NCBI RefSeq assembly: GCF_900102675.1
Contig: NZ_FMYX01000011.1
Coordinates: forward strand, 62,001-126,000
Direction: 5' to 3'
Source: Pseudomonas guariconensis
GTDB lineage: Bacteria; Pseudomonadota; Gammaproteobacteria; Pseudomonadales; Pseudomonadaceae
DNA length: 64,000 nt
A program made the position numbers and the translations under genes. The notes beneath the pieces were generated by a model. The model was not told the origin of the DNA. It made no database searches and worked only from the letters and a program-made list of their open reading frames with translations. Position 1 is the first letter of the stretch, and every line of letters starts with the position of its first letter. Positions 20,724-30,746 of this stretch are shown here, piece after piece.

Positions 20724-20992
20724 AGGGTACATTCCGGTAGACTACCCTCCCTTCTTGATACAGCTTCTGTGGGTTCCTCGAAAACACAGCAGTTGCCGAT
20801 TACCAAGCAGTTTTTTGCTGGGCTGATTCTTAAAATGACGAGCGAGCTCCATGCCGGGGATATCCCTGGTTTGTACAGACGCGGCAGTTGTTCGAGATGC
20901 ACTGTGATTGACGCAGGTGATCGGGGGCTTCGGCCTTCCTTCGCTTTCTCCGGCGGCGCTGACCGCTTTAACGCAGACTTCTAGGGTTTTTC

Positions 20993-22621
20993 ATGACGCG
21001 CTACATATTCGTCACGGGCGGTGTTGTTTCTTCATTGGGGAAAGGCATTGCCTCGGCTTCCTTGGCGGCCATCCTGGAGGCGCGGGGGCTCAAGGTCACC
21101 ATGCTCAAGCTGGATCCGTACATCAACGTCGACCCCGGCACCATGAGCCCGTTCCAGCATGGTGAAGTGTTCGTCACCCACGATGGCGCCGAGACCGACC
21201 TCGACCTGGGCCACTACGAGCGGTTCATCCGCACCACCATGACCCAGAACAACAACTTCACCACCGGCCGTATCTACGAGCATGTGCTGCGCAAGGAGCG
21301 CCGTGGCGACTACCTGGGCGCGACCATCCAGGTCATCCCGCACATCACCGACGAGATCAAGCGTCGCATCATCAAGGGCGCCGGCGATGCCGACGTTGCC
21401 CTGGTCGAGATCGGTGGCACCGTCGGCGACATCGAGTCGCAGCCGTTCCTCGAGGCGATCCGCCAGCTGCGCGTCGAAGTGGGTTCCAAGCGCGCCATGC
21501 TGATGCACCTGACCCTGGTTCCTTACATCGCCACTGCCGGCGAGACCAAGACCAAACCGACCCAGCATTCGGTCAAGGAACTGCGCTCCATCGGCCTGCA
21601 GCCGGACGTGCTGATCTGCCGTTCCGACCACCCGGTCGACGCGTCGTCGCGCCGCAAGATCGCCCTGTTCACCAACGTCGAAGAGCGTGCGGTGATCTCT
21701 CTGCAAGACGTCGATACCATCTACAAGATCCCAGGTGTATTGCATGCCCAGGGCCTGGACGACTTCGTCGTCGAGCGCTTCGGCCTGCAGTGCAGCAGCG
21801 CCGATTTGTCCGAGTGGGACCAGGTCGTCGATGCCAAGCTGAACCCTGAGCATGAAGTCACCATCGCCATGGTCGGCAAGTACATGGAACTGCTGGATGC
21901 GTACAAGTCGCTGATCGAGGCCATGAGCCACGCGGGCATCAAGAACCGCACCAAGGTCAACCTGCGCTACATCGACTCCGAAGACATCGAGAACCAGGGC
22001 ACCAGCCTGCTCGAAGGCGCCGATGCCATTCTCGTCCCGGGCGGTTTCGGTCTGCGCGGCGTCGAAGGCAAGATCACCGCTGTCCAGTACGCGCGCGAAA
22101 ACAAGGTGCCGTACCTGGGCATCTGTCTGGGCATGCAGGTCGCGGTCATCGAGTTCGCACGTAACGTGATGGGCTGGAAAGACGCGAACTCCACCGAGTT
22201 CGACCGCAACAGCGGCCACCCGGTCGTCGGCCTGATCACCGAATGGGCCGATGCCACCGGCGCGGTCGAGACCCGTTCCGAAGCTTCCGACCTGGGCGGC
22301 ACCATGCGCCTGGGTGCTCAGGACTGCCAGCTGGCGGCCGGCTCCAAGGTCCATGACTGCTATGGCAAGGATGTGATCACCGAGCGTCACCGCCACCGCT
22401 ACGAAGTGAACAACAACCTGCTGCCACAGCTGGTCGAGGCAGGCTTGGTGGTATCCGGTCGTTCCGAGGACGGTGCGCTGGTTGAAGTGGTCGAGTCCAA
22501 GGACCACCCATGGTTCGTCGCTTGCCAGTTCCACCCCGAGTTCACCTCGACCCCACGTGACGGCCACCCGCTGTTCAGTGGTTTCGTCAAGGCGGCCCTG
22601 GCCCAGAAGAACAAGGCCTGA
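20993..22621 (+). CDS. pyrG: CTP synthase
   Basis: Aminates UTP to CTP using glutamine. 542 aa: an N-terminal amidoligase domain (about 1-265) with the P-loop-like GGVVSSLGKGIASASL, and a C-terminal class-I glutamine amidotransferase. The catalytic Cys is in YLGICLGMQVA and the His/Glu pair in CQFHPEFTS. It is followed four bases later by kdsA and then eno, a widespread proteobacterial order. The 269-base gap upstream holds its leader, with no other gene recognised. Confidence 0.99.
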   Translation: MTRYIFVTGGVVSSLGKGIASASLAAILEARGLKVTMLKLDPYINVDPGTMSPFQHGEVFVTHDGAETDLDLGHYERFIRTTMTQNNNFTTGRIYEHVLRKERRGDYLGATIQVIPHITDEIKRRIIKGAGDADVALVEIGGTVGDIESQPFLEAIRQLRVEVGSKRAMLMHLTLVPYIATAGETKTKPTQHSVKELRSIGLQPDVLICRSDHPVDASSRRKIALFTNVEERAVISLQDVDTIYKIPGVLHAQGLDDFVVERFGLQCSSADLSEWDQVVDAKLNPEHEVTIAMVGKYMELLDAYKSLIEAMSHAGIKNRTKVNLRYIDSEDIENQGTSLLEGADAILVPGGFGLRGVEGKITAVQYARENKVPYLGICLGMQVAVIEFARNVMGWKDANSTEFDRNSGHPVVGLITEWADATGAVETRSEASDLGGTMRLGAQDCQLAAGSKVHDCYGKDVITERHRHRYEVNNNLLPQLVEAGLVVSGRSEDGALVEVVESKDHPWFVACQFHPEFTSTPRDGHPLFSGFVKAALAQKNKA

Positions 22622-22624
22622 TCC

Positions 22625-23470
22625 ATGACCCAGAAGATCATTCGCGTCGGTAGCATCGAGATCGCCAACGACAAGCCGTTCGTCCTGTTCGGCGGCATGA
22701 ACGTCCTGGAGTCCCGTGACCTGGCCCTGAAGGTCTGCGAAGCCTACGTGCGGGTCACCGAGAAGCTCGGTATCCCTTACGTGTTCAAGGCCAGCTTCGA
22801 CAAGGCCAACCGTTCGTCGATCAACTCCTATCGTGGTCCGGGCATGGAAGAAGGGCTGAAGATCTTCGAAGAGATCAAGCAGACCTTCAAGGTGCCGGTG
22901 ATCACCGACGTGCACGAGCCCTACCAAGCCGAGCCCGTCGCCAAGGTGTGCGACATCATCCAGCTGCCAGCCTTCCTGTCGCGCCAGACCGACCTGGTCG
23001 TGGCGATGGCCAAGACCGGCGCCGTGATCAACATCAAGAAGGCTCAGTTCCTCGCGCCTCAGGAAATGAAGCACATCCTGACCAAGTGCGAAGAAGCCGG
23101 TAACGACCAGTTGATCCTCTGCGAGCGTGGTTCGAGCTTCGGCTACAACAACCTCGTCGTGGACATGCTCGGCTTCGGCATCATGAAGCAGTTCGAGTAT
23201 CCGGTGTTCTTCGATGTGACCCATGCCCTGCAGATGCCGGGCGGTCGCTCCGATTCCGCCGGTGGTCGTCGCGCCCAGGTCACCGACCTGGCCAAGGCCG
23301 GCATGAGCCAAGGCTTGGCCGGGCTGTTCCTGGAAGCCCACCCGGACCCGGACAACGCCAAGTGCGATGGTCCTTGCGCCCTGCGCCTGGACAAGCTGGA
23401 GCCGTTCCTGGCCCAGCTCAAGCAACTGGACGACCTGGTGAAAAGTTTTCCGACGGTAGAGACCGCGTAA
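22625..23470 (+). CDS. kdsA: 3-deoxy-8-phosphooctulonate (KDO8P) synthase
   Basis: Condenses PEP with arabinose 5-phosphate, giving KDO 8-phosphate for the LPS inner core. 281 aa. Class-I DAHP/KDO8P synthase motifs are visible: FKASFDKANRSS, PVITDVHEP, NIKKAQFLAP, ERGSSFGYNN and EAHPDPDNAKCDGP. The Asn of NIKKAQ suggests the metal-independent class. It follows pyrG closely and ends before a strong hairpin and eno, whose pathway supplies PEP. Confidence 0.98.
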   Translation: MTQKIIRVGSIEIANDKPFVLFGGMNVLESRDLALKVCEAYVRVTEKLGIPYVFKASFDKANRSSINSYRGPGMEEGLKIFEEIKQTFKVPVITDVHEPYQAEPVAKVCDIIQLPAFLSRQTDLVVAMAKTGAVINIKKAQFLAPQEMKHILTKCEEAGNDQLILCERGSSFGYNNLVVDMLGFGIMKQFEYPVFFDVTHALQMPGGRSDSAGGRRAQVTDLAKAGMSQGLAGLFLEAHPDPDNAKCDGPCALRLDKLEPFLAQLKQLDDLVKSFPTVETA

Positions 23471-23500
23471 AGCTCATTTCTCCGGTAAAGTACCGCCCTC

Positions 23501-23524
23501 ACCCCTGACCGAACGGTCAGGGGT
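23501..23524 (+). terminator. kdsA-eno hairpin
   Basis: A perfect 10-bp stem ACCCCTGACC/GGTCAGGGGT with a GAAC tetraloop, 30 bases after the kdsA stop. There is no clear T-tract, so it may be an attenuator or a stability element between kdsA and eno. Confidence 0.55.
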
Positions 23525-23619
23525 CGCCTTCGCCAGGCCTGCCCGTTTCCGAACTGCCTGGCGAACGCCCAGATTTCCTTAGCTGCGTTGTTTTCGTCAA
23601 TTCTGGAGTGCTTACAACA

Positions 23620-24909
<1,290 letters not shown>

Positions 24910-24992
24910 GCAAGAGATGGTAAAAAGGCAGCAGCCGAGGCCGTCTGAACGTTCGTACTGAGCTGTCAGACGCCTCTTACGGGTTTCTGTCG

Positions 24993-25020
24993 ACGAAGCC
25001 TGGCCTCGGCCAGGCTTCGT
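24993..25020 (+). repeat. eno-ftsB hairpin
   Basis: A perfect 12-bp stem ACGAAGCCTGGC/GCCAGGCTTCGT around a CTCG loop, 84 bases after eno and 47 before ftsB. It lacks a T-tract, so it is called a structured leader rather than a terminator. Confidence 0.55.
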
Positions 25021-25066
25021 GCTATTGGAAGCTCGCTGCGGCGGCCTTTTACCTCTGGATATCTTG

Positions 25067-25348
25067 ATGCGCAGTCCCTATTGGTTGTTTCTCGTCCTGC
25101 TCCTGCTGCTCGGCGGCCTGCAGTACCGCCTTTGGGTGGGTAACGGCAGCCTGGCGCAAGTGGCCGAGCTCAAGCAGCAGATCGCCGAACAGCATGCCGA
25201 GAACGAGCGGCTGCTCGAGCGTAATCGCGTGCTGGATGCTGAAGTTCTGGAGTTGAAAAAAGGTATGGAGACCGTCGAAGAGCGGGCTCGTCACGAATTG
25301 GGGATGGTCAAGGAGGGTGAAACCCTCTACCAGTTGCCGCAGAAATGA
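25067..25348 (+). CDS. ftsB: Cell division protein FtsB
   Basis: Small bitopic divisome protein that works with FtsL and FtsQ to activate septal wall synthesis. 93 aa from MRSPYWLFLVLLLLLG. One membrane segment (about residues 4-21) is followed by a periplasmic coiled coil (about 28-70, AELKQQIAEQHAENERLLER) and the conserved ARHELGMVKEGETLYQL tail. The eno-ftsB-ispD order is typical. The stop overlaps the ispD start (ATGA). Confidence 0.95.
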   Translation: MRSPYWLFLVLLLLLGGLQYRLWVGNGSLAQVAELKQQIAEQHAENERLLERNRVLDAEVLELKKGMETVEERARHELGMVKEGETLYQLPQK

Positions 25349-26052
25349 CGCAGACGCTACCGGCTTTCTGGGCCGTGATTCCCGCCGCGGGCGTCGGTGC
25401 CCGCATGGCTGCCGATCGTCCCAAGCAGTATCTGCAATTGGGCGGGCAGACCCTTCTCGAGCATAGCCTCGACTGTTTTCTCGGCCATCCCTCGCTCAAG
25501 GGCGTGGTGGTCAGCATTGCCGCCGATGATCCCTACTGGCCTGGCCTACGCTGTGCCAACGACCCACGCATACAGCGTGCGGCCGGGGGGCGTGAGCGGG
25601 CCGACTCGGTGCTCAATGCATTATTGCTTTTGCATGCCCAAGGGGCGGCGGACAGCGACTGGGTGCTGGTGCATGACGCGGCGCGACCGAACCTGGCACG
25701 CAGTGATCTGGATCGGTTGCTGTCGGAGTTGGCCGACGATCCTGTCGGAGGTTTACTTGCGGTGCCTGCTCGCGACACGCTCAAGCGTGCCGATGCCAAT
25801 GGACGGGTCAGTGCCACGGTGGATCGCAGCACCATCTGGCAGGCCTACACGCCGCAGATGTTCCGCCTGGGGGCCTTGCACCGGGCCCTGGCCGAGTGCC
25901 TGGTCTCCGATGTGGTGATCACGGACGAGGCCTCGGCCATCGAATGGTCCGGTCAGGCGCCGCGCTTGATTGAAGGGCGCAGCGACAACATAAAGGTCAC
26001 CCGTCCGGAAGACCTGGAATGGTTGCGCCAGCGCTGGGCCGCCCGTCGCTGA
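25345..26052 (+). CDS. ispD: 2-C-methyl-D-erythritol 4-phosphate cytidylyltransferase
   Basis: MEP-pathway step that makes CDP-methylerythritol. 235 aa. The nucleotide-binding Gly-rich loop PAAGVGARMAADRPKQYL is near residues 11-28. VHDAARP, TLKRAD and the C-terminal DNIKVTRPEDL are family motifs. The start overlaps the ftsB stop. The partner gene ispF lies 3.2 kb downstream, with the formaldehyde genes in between. Confidence 0.97.
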   Translation: MTQTLPAFWAVIPAAGVGARMAADRPKQYLQLGGQTLLEHSLDCFLGHPSLKGVVVSIAADDPYWPGLRCANDPRIQRAAGGRERADSVLNALLLLHAQGAADSDWVLVHDAARPNLARSDLDRLLSELADDPVGGLLAVPARDTLKRADANGRVSATVDRSTIWQAYTPQMFRLGALHRALAECLVSDVVITDEASAIEWSGQAPRLIEGRSDNIKVTRPEDLEWLRQRWAARR

Positions 26053-26111
26053 AACCGAACACCTGCGTCCACCTCTTCGCAAGTGCCCCCGTGAAGAGGT
26101 CATCGGAATCC

Positions 26112-27008
26112 TCAGTTTTGCCGATACTCTGGCAGCCCCGCCAGCCCTTCCTTCAGAAAGTCCACCAGCCGCCGCACTTTCGGTGACAAGTGCCTTTGCT
26201 GCGGGTACAACGCCCATACAGCCGTGTTCGGTGGCTGGTGCGCTTCGAGCAGCGATACCAGCGCACCGCTGTTGAGGTGCTCAAGTACGTAATAGTCCGG
26301 CAACTGGCACAACCCCATGCCCAACAATGCTGCATCCAGCACTGCCTGCCCGCTGTTGCAGCGCCAGTTGCCCTGCACCCGCTGACTCAACTCCCGCCCA
26401 TCCTGCTGCAATACCCAGAGGTCGGAACTGCCGATCAGGCAGTTGTGCCGAGTCAGTTCCGACAGGCTGTGGGGGCGACCATAGCGCTCAAGGTAGGCGG
26501 GGGAGGCGCACAGGTACATGCGCCGGGGAGCCAAGCGCGTAGCCACCAGGCGTGAGTCCTGCAGACGCCCGAGGCGTATCGCCAGGTCCATTCCCTCATG
26601 CACCAAGTCCAAGGTGCGGTTGCTCAGTTCCACCTCAACGCGCAGTTGCGGATACAGGGCCATGAAGCGCGTCACCAAGGGGACGATGAAGCGTTCTCCA
26701 TAAGCCACCGCGCAGGTCATGCGCAACAGCCCTTTGGGCTCGCTGGCAAGGTCGCCCATGGCGCGCAGGGCTTCTTCGCGTCCGTCCTGCAAGCGCTGGC
26801 AATGTTGCAGGAAGGTCTGCCCTGCCTCGCTCAGGGTCACCCGGCGGGTACTGCGGTACAGAAGCCGTGTCTGCAAGCGCTCTTCCAGACGAGCGATTTG
26901 TCGACTGATGTGCGAGGACGAAACACCCAGACGTTCGGCGGCGGCGGTGAACTGGCCTGACTCGGCCACCGCGACGAATTCGTCGATGCCTTCCCAGCGA
27001 CTGCTCAT
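26112..27008 (-). CDS. LysR-family transcriptional regulator
   Basis: 298 aa LysR regulator: an N-terminal winged helix (FVAVAESGQFTAAAERLGVSSSHISRQIARLE, here in parts, residues about 12-43) and a C-terminal periplasmic-binding-like effector domain (about 90-295). It is transcribed away from frmA across a 108-base gap, so it may control frmA-fghA, autoregulate, or both. The effector is not evident. In-gene wording such as LRMTCAVAYGERF and NRTLDLVHEGMDLAIRLG places it in the large CrgA/PecT-like LysR subgroup. Confidence 0.9.
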   Translation of the reverse strand: MSSRWEGIDEFVAVAESGQFTAAAERLGVSSSHISRQIARLEERLQTRLLYRSTRRVTLSEAGQTFLQHCQRLQDGREEALRAMGDLASEPKGLLRMTCAVAYGERFIVPLVTRFMALYPQLRVEVELSNRTLDLVHEGMDLAIRLGRLQDSRLVATRLAPRRMYLCASPAYLERYGRPHSLSELTRHNCLIGSSDLWVLQQDGRELSQRVQGNWRCNSGQAVLDAALLGMGLCQLPDYYVLEHLNSGALVSLLEAHQPPNTAVWALYPQQRHLSPKVRRLVDFLKEGLAGLPEYRQN

Positions 27009-27116
27009 TGATTATCCCTGCATGGCAATAATGTTTTTACTTGCGCCGGATTATTCATCAAAAGTGCTTGAATTACACTGAGCCGAAGCAATCATCCCTT
27101 GTCTGGAGTTCCGTTG

Positions 27117-28229
27117 ATGATCAAGTCCCGCGCCGCTGTTGCCTTCGAGGCCAAGAAACCCCTGGAAATCGTCGAAGTCGACGTGGCCATGCCCAAAGCG
27201 GGTGAAGTGCTCCTGCGTGTGGTGGCCAGCGGTGTCTGCCATACCGATGCCTACACCCTGTCGGGCGCCGACCCGGAAGGTATCTTCCCCTCGATCCTGG
27301 GCCACGAGGGCGGTGCGATCGTCGAAGCCGTGGGCGAGGGTGTCACCTCGGTCGCTGTCGGCGACCACGTGATCCCGCTGTACACCCCCGAATGCGGCCA
27401 GTGCAAATTCTGCCGCTCGGGCAAGACCAACCTGTGCCAGGCCATCCGCGCCACTCAGGGCAAGGGCCTGATGCCGGACGGCACCACCCGTTTTTCCTAT
27501 AAAGGCCAGCAACTGTTCCACTACATGGGCACCTCGACGTTCTCCGAGTACACCGTGTTGCCGGAAATCTCCGTGGCCAAGATCGCCAAGGATGCGCCGC
27601 TGGAGAAGGTCTGCCTGCTCGGATGCGGTGTCACCACCGGTATTGGTGCCGTGCTCAACACCGCTAAGGTCAAGGCTGGCGACACCGTCGCCATCTTCGG
27701 TCTGGGCGGCATCGGTCTGTCGGCGATCATCGGTGCGGTGAAGGCAAAGGCTTCGCGCATCATCGCCGTGGACATCAACCCGGCCAAGTTCGAGATCGCT
27801 CGCCAGCTTGGCGCCACCGACTGCGTGAACCCGAAGGACTATGACCGTCCGATCCAAGAAGTCATCGTCGATCTCACCGACGGTGGTGTGGACTACTCCT
27901 TCGAATGCGTAGGCAACGTCCAGCTGATGCGTGCGGCGCTGGAGTGCTGCCACAAAGGTTGGGGTGAGTCGGTGATCATCGGTGTCGCCGGCGCCGGGCA
28001 GGAAATCTCCACCCGTCCGTTCCAGCTGGTGACCGGCCGAGTCTGGCGTGGTTCGGCATTCGGCGGTGTGCGTGGTCGCAGCGAGCTGCCAAGCTACGTG
28101 GAAATGTCGCAGAAAGGCGAGATCCCGCTGGATACCTTCATCACCCACACCATGGGCCTGGAGGACATCAACAAAGCCTTCGACCTGATGCATGAAGGCA
28201 AGAGCATCCGCAGCGTGATCCATTTCTGA
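27117..28229 (+). CDS. frmA: S-(hydroxymethyl)glutathione dehydrogenase (class III alcohol dehydrogenase)
   Basis: Oxidises S-hydroxymethylglutathione, formed from formaldehyde and glutathione, to S-formylglutathione with NAD+; also reduces S-nitrosoglutathione. 370 aa zinc ADH. Catalytic zinc ligands are in SGVCHTDAYTLSG and GHEGG, with the third Cys in LLGCGVTTG. Structural zinc ligands are the Cys residues of ECGQCKFCRSGKTNLC. The Rossmann loop is FGLGGIGLSAI. The start MIKSRAAVAFEAKKPL matches class III enzymes. fghA follows in the same operon. Confidence 0.96.
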   Translation: MIKSRAAVAFEAKKPLEIVEVDVAMPKAGEVLLRVVASGVCHTDAYTLSGADPEGIFPSILGHEGGAIVEAVGEGVTSVAVGDHVIPLYTPECGQCKFCRSGKTNLCQAIRATQGKGLMPDGTTRFSYKGQQLFHYMGTSTFSEYTVLPEISVAKIAKDAPLEKVCLLGCGVTTGIGAVLNTAKVKAGDTVAIFGLGGIGLSAIIGAVKAKASRIIAVDINPAKFEIARQLGATDCVNPKDYDRPIQEVIVDLTDGGVDYSFECVGNVQLMRAALECCHKGWGESVIIGVAGAGQEISTRPFQLVTGRVWRGSAFGGVRGRSELPSYVEMSQKGEIPLDTFITHTMGLEDINKAFDLMHEGKSIRSVIHF

Positions 28230-28238
28230 GGTTTGCCC

Positions 28239-29093
28239 ATGAGCCTGGAAAACATCTCCTGCCAGAAAAGCTTCGGCGGCTGGCACAAGCGCTACCGGCA
28301 CGCCTCCAAGGTCCTGGGTTGCGACATGGTGTTCGCCGTCTACCTGCCGCCGCAGGCCGAGCAGGGCGAGAAACTGCCGGTGTTGTACTGGCTCAGTGGC
28401 CTGACGTGCACGGACGAGAACTTCATGCAAAAGGCCGGCGCCCAGCGCCTGGCCGCAGAGCTTGGCCTGATCATCGTTGCCCCCGACACCAGCCCGCGCG
28501 GCGAGCAGGTGCCGGGTGACCCGGATGGCGCCTGGGACTTTGGTCTGGGCGCAGGTTTCTACCTCAACGCCACCCAGCAGCCCTGGGCTCAGCACTACCG
28601 CATGCACGACTACGTGGTGCAGGAGCTGCCCGCCTTGGTCGAGGCGCATTTTCCGGCCTCCGACCTGCGCAGTATCAGCGGCCACTCCATGGGTGGGCAC
28701 GGTGCCTTGGTTTGCGCCCTGCGCAACCCTGGGTGCTATCGCTCGGTGTCGGCCTTTTCGCCGATCAGCAATCCGATGGATTGCCCGTGGGGGGAAAAGG
28801 CTTTCTCCCGTTACCTGGGGGACGACCGGGCGCGCTGGCGCGAGTGGGATGCCAGCGTACTGCTGGCCGAGACAGCCGCCGGGCAATGCCCGCCGCTGCT
28901 GATCGACCAGGGTGACCGGGATGACTTTCTCGAGAAGCAGCTCAAGCCCCAGGCGCTGGAGCAGGCGGCGCGCAAGGGAGGGCATGAGCTGACGCTGCGT
29001 TTGCAGCCTGGCTATGACCACAGCTACTACTTCATCGCCAGCTTCATCGATGAACACCTGCGCCATCACGCGGTGGCGTTGGGCAGGGTCTGA
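28239..29093 (+). CDS. fghA: S-formylglutathione hydrolase
   Basis: Serine hydrolase of the esterase D type that releases formate and glutathione. 284 aa from MSLENISCQKSFGGWHKRY; GAGG overlapping the frmA stop gives a good ribosome site at this Met, and a Met two codons upstream is less well placed. The nucleophile Ser is in SGHSMGGHGALVCAL (about 149), the acid Asp in LLIDQGDRDDF, and the catalytic His in YDHSYYFIASF. It completes formaldehyde detoxification together with frmA. Confidence 0.96.
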   Translation: MSLENISCQKSFGGWHKRYRHASKVLGCDMVFAVYLPPQAEQGEKLPVLYWLSGLTCTDENFMQKAGAQRLAAELGLIIVAPDTSPRGEQVPGDPDGAWDFGLGAGFYLNATQQPWAQHYRMHDYVVQELPALVEAHFPASDLRSISGHSMGGHGALVCALRNPGCYRSVSAFSPISNPMDCPWGEKAFSRYLGDDRARWREWDASVLLAETAAGQCPPLLIDQGDRDDFLEKQLKPQALEQAARKGGHELTLRLQPGYDHSYYFIASFIDEHLRHHAVALGRV

Positions 29094-29144
29094 TCCAGGG
29101 GTTTCTTTGCAGCCGCTTCGCACCAGCGGGGTCGCTGCGGTAAA

Positions 29145-29163
29145 GGGGCTGCAAAGCAGCCCC
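29145..29163 (+). terminator. Hairpin after fghA
   Basis: An 8-bp perfect stem GGGGCTGC/GCAGCCCC with a 3-base loop, about 50 bases after fghA. There is no T-tract, so any terminator activity is likely weak. Confidence 0.5.
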
Positions 29164-29189
29164 AATATCCAGCAAAGCAGGTAGAATCC

Positions 29190-29216
29190 AGCCCTGACTC
29201 ATTCAGGGCTTTTTCT
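29190..29216 (+). terminator. Intrinsic terminator hairpin abutting the ispF start
   Basis: A perfect 8-bp stem AGCCCTGA/TCAGGGCT with a 5-base loop, followed by TTTTCTT. It has terminator form but ends only one base before the ispF ATG. The only purine-rich SD candidate for ispF (CAGGG) is inside its 3' arm, so the hairpin could set both transcription into and translation of ispF. Confidence 0.8.
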
Positions 29217-29217
29217 T

Positions 29218-29691
29218 ATGCGTATTGGCCACGGCTACGATGTGCACCGTTTCGGCGACGGTGATTTCATTACCCTGGGCGGGGTGCGTATACCCCACAA
29301 ATACGGCCTGCTGGCCCATTCCGACGGCGATGTGCTGCTGCATGCGCTCAGCGATGCCCTGCTTGGCGCTGCGGCGTTGGGCGACATCGGCAAACATTTC
29401 CCCGATACCGACCCTCAGTTCAAAGGGGCCGACAGCCGGGCGCTGCTGCGCCATGTGGTCGGCATCGTTCAGGCCAAGGGCTGGAAGGTCGGCAACGTCG
29501 ACACCACCATCGTCGCCCAGGCACCCAAGATGGCACCGCATATCCCGACCATGCGCCAGTTGATCGCCGAAGACCTGCAGGTCGAACTCGACCAAGTCAA
29601 CGTCAAGGCCACCACCACCGAGAAGCTGGGTTTCACCGGCCGTGAGGAGGGCATCGCCGTGCATGCGGTGGCCCTGTTGCTGCCAGCATGA
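29218..29691 (+). CDS. ispF: 2-C-methyl-D-erythritol 2,4-cyclodiphosphate synthase
   Basis: MEP-pathway cyclase that forms MEcPP, a zinc trimer. 157 aa, standard length. Zinc ligands Asp8 and His10 lie in GHGYDVHRFGDG, and the third ligand is His in LLHALSDALLGAAALGDIG. HSDGDV and KATTTEKLGFTGR complete the signature. The ATG sits immediately after a terminator hairpin. The stop overlaps the truD start by ATGA; ispF-truD-surE-pcm-nlpD-rpoS is a conserved gammaproteobacterial run. Confidence 0.97.
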   Translation: MRIGHGYDVHRFGDGDFITLGGVRIPHKYGLLAHSDGDVLLHALSDALLGAAALGDIGKHFPDTDPQFKGADSRALLRHVVGIVQAKGWKVGNVDTTIVAQAPKMAPHIPTMRQLIAEDLQVELDQVNVKATTTEKLGFTGREEGIAVHAVALLLPA

Positions 29692-30746
29692 CCGAACTGG
29701 AACTGCTGGGCCCACGGGCCTGGGGGGGCTCCTTGGGCCAGGCGGTGCTCAAGGCAGTGGCTGAGGACTTTCAGGTCGACGAAGTGCTGGACATTCCACT
29801 TTCTGGCCAGGGCGAGCACCTCTGGCTGTGGGTCGAAAAACGTGACCTGAACACCGAGGAAGCGGCCCGTCGCCTGGCGCGTGCCGCCGGCGTGCCGGTT
29901 CGCTCGATCAGCTATGCCGGCCTCAAGGACCGACAGGCCCTGACCCGTCAGTGGTTCAGTCTGCACCTGCCGGGCAAGGCCGACCCTGACCTGTCCCGTG
30001 CCGAAGATGCAAGCCTGCGCGTACTCAAGCAGGTGCGTCACCAGCGCAAGCTCCAGCGCGGGGCCCATTCGGCTAACGGCTTCACCTTGCGCCTCACGGC
30101 CCTTGCGGCCGATCACCAAGCCCTCGATGCGCGCCTGGAACAACTCAAGCAGCACGGGGTACCCAATTACTTCGGCAGCCAACGGTTCGGCCACGAGGGC
30201 GGCAACGTGCATGACGCCCGCCAGTGGGCCGAGCGAAACGCGTTGCCGGAGCAGCGCAATGTCCGCTCGCGGCTGTTGTCCGCCGCGCGCAGCTACGTGT
30301 TCAACCAGGTACTGGCCGCGCGTGTCGCCGATGGCAGCTGGAACACAGCGCAGGTCGGTGATTTGCTGGCCTTCACAGAAAGCCGCAGTTTCTTCCCGGC
30401 GGGTGAGCAGGAATGTACCGATCCACGACTGGCGATTCTTGACTTGCATCCCACCGGGCCGCTCTGGGGCGAAGGCGTCTCACCGACCCGCGGCGATACG
30501 TCTATGCTGGAAACAGCCATCGGCGATCGGCATCTGGCGCTGTGCCAGTGGTTGGCACGAGCAGGCATGAATCACGAACGACGCATCCTGCGGCTCCCTA
30601 TTGGCGGGCTGACGTGGCATTATCCCGAGCCTGATATCCTGCAACTGGAATTCGTCCTTCCGGCCGGATGCTTCGCCACCGTGGTGGTGCGCGAGCTCGT
30701 CGATCTGGTGCCGGCAGGGCAGACGGACAGCCCATGCGTATTCTGA
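29688..30746 (+). CDS. truD: tRNA pseudouridine(13) synthase
   Basis: Isomerises U13 of tRNA-Glu to pseudouridine. 352 aa. The catalytic Asp81 is in SYAGLKDRQALTRQWF. The RGAHSANGFTLRL and NYFGSQRFGHEGGNV motifs mark the TruD family, and the insertion (TRUD) domain covers about 150-300. It overlaps ispF upstream by 4 bases and the surE start downstream by 13 bases. Confidence 0.96.
   Translation: MTELELLGPRAWGGSLGQAVLKAVAEDFQVDEVLDIPLSGQGEHLWLWVEKRDLNTEEAARRLARAAGVPVRSISYAGLKDRQALTRQWFSLHLPGKADPDLSRAEDASLRVLKQVRHQRKLQRGAHSANGFTLRLTALAADHQALDARLEQLKQHGVPNYFGSQRFGHEGGNVHDARQWAERNALPEQRNVRSRLLSAARSYVFNQVLAARVADGSWNTAQVGDLLAFTESRSFFPAGEQECTDPRLAILDLHPTGPLWGEGVSPTRGDTSMLETAIGDRHLALCQWLARAGMNHERRILRLPIGGLTWHYPEPDILQLEFVLPAGCFATVVVRELVDLVPAGQTDSPCVF

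Noticed and set aside
21032..23425. 797-codon antisense frame over pyrG and kdsA
   Set aside because: Shadow frame; both sense genes are unambiguous.
24993..25020. Intrinsic terminator after eno
   Set aside because: The stem is perfect but there is no T-tract, so it is listed only as a hairpin.
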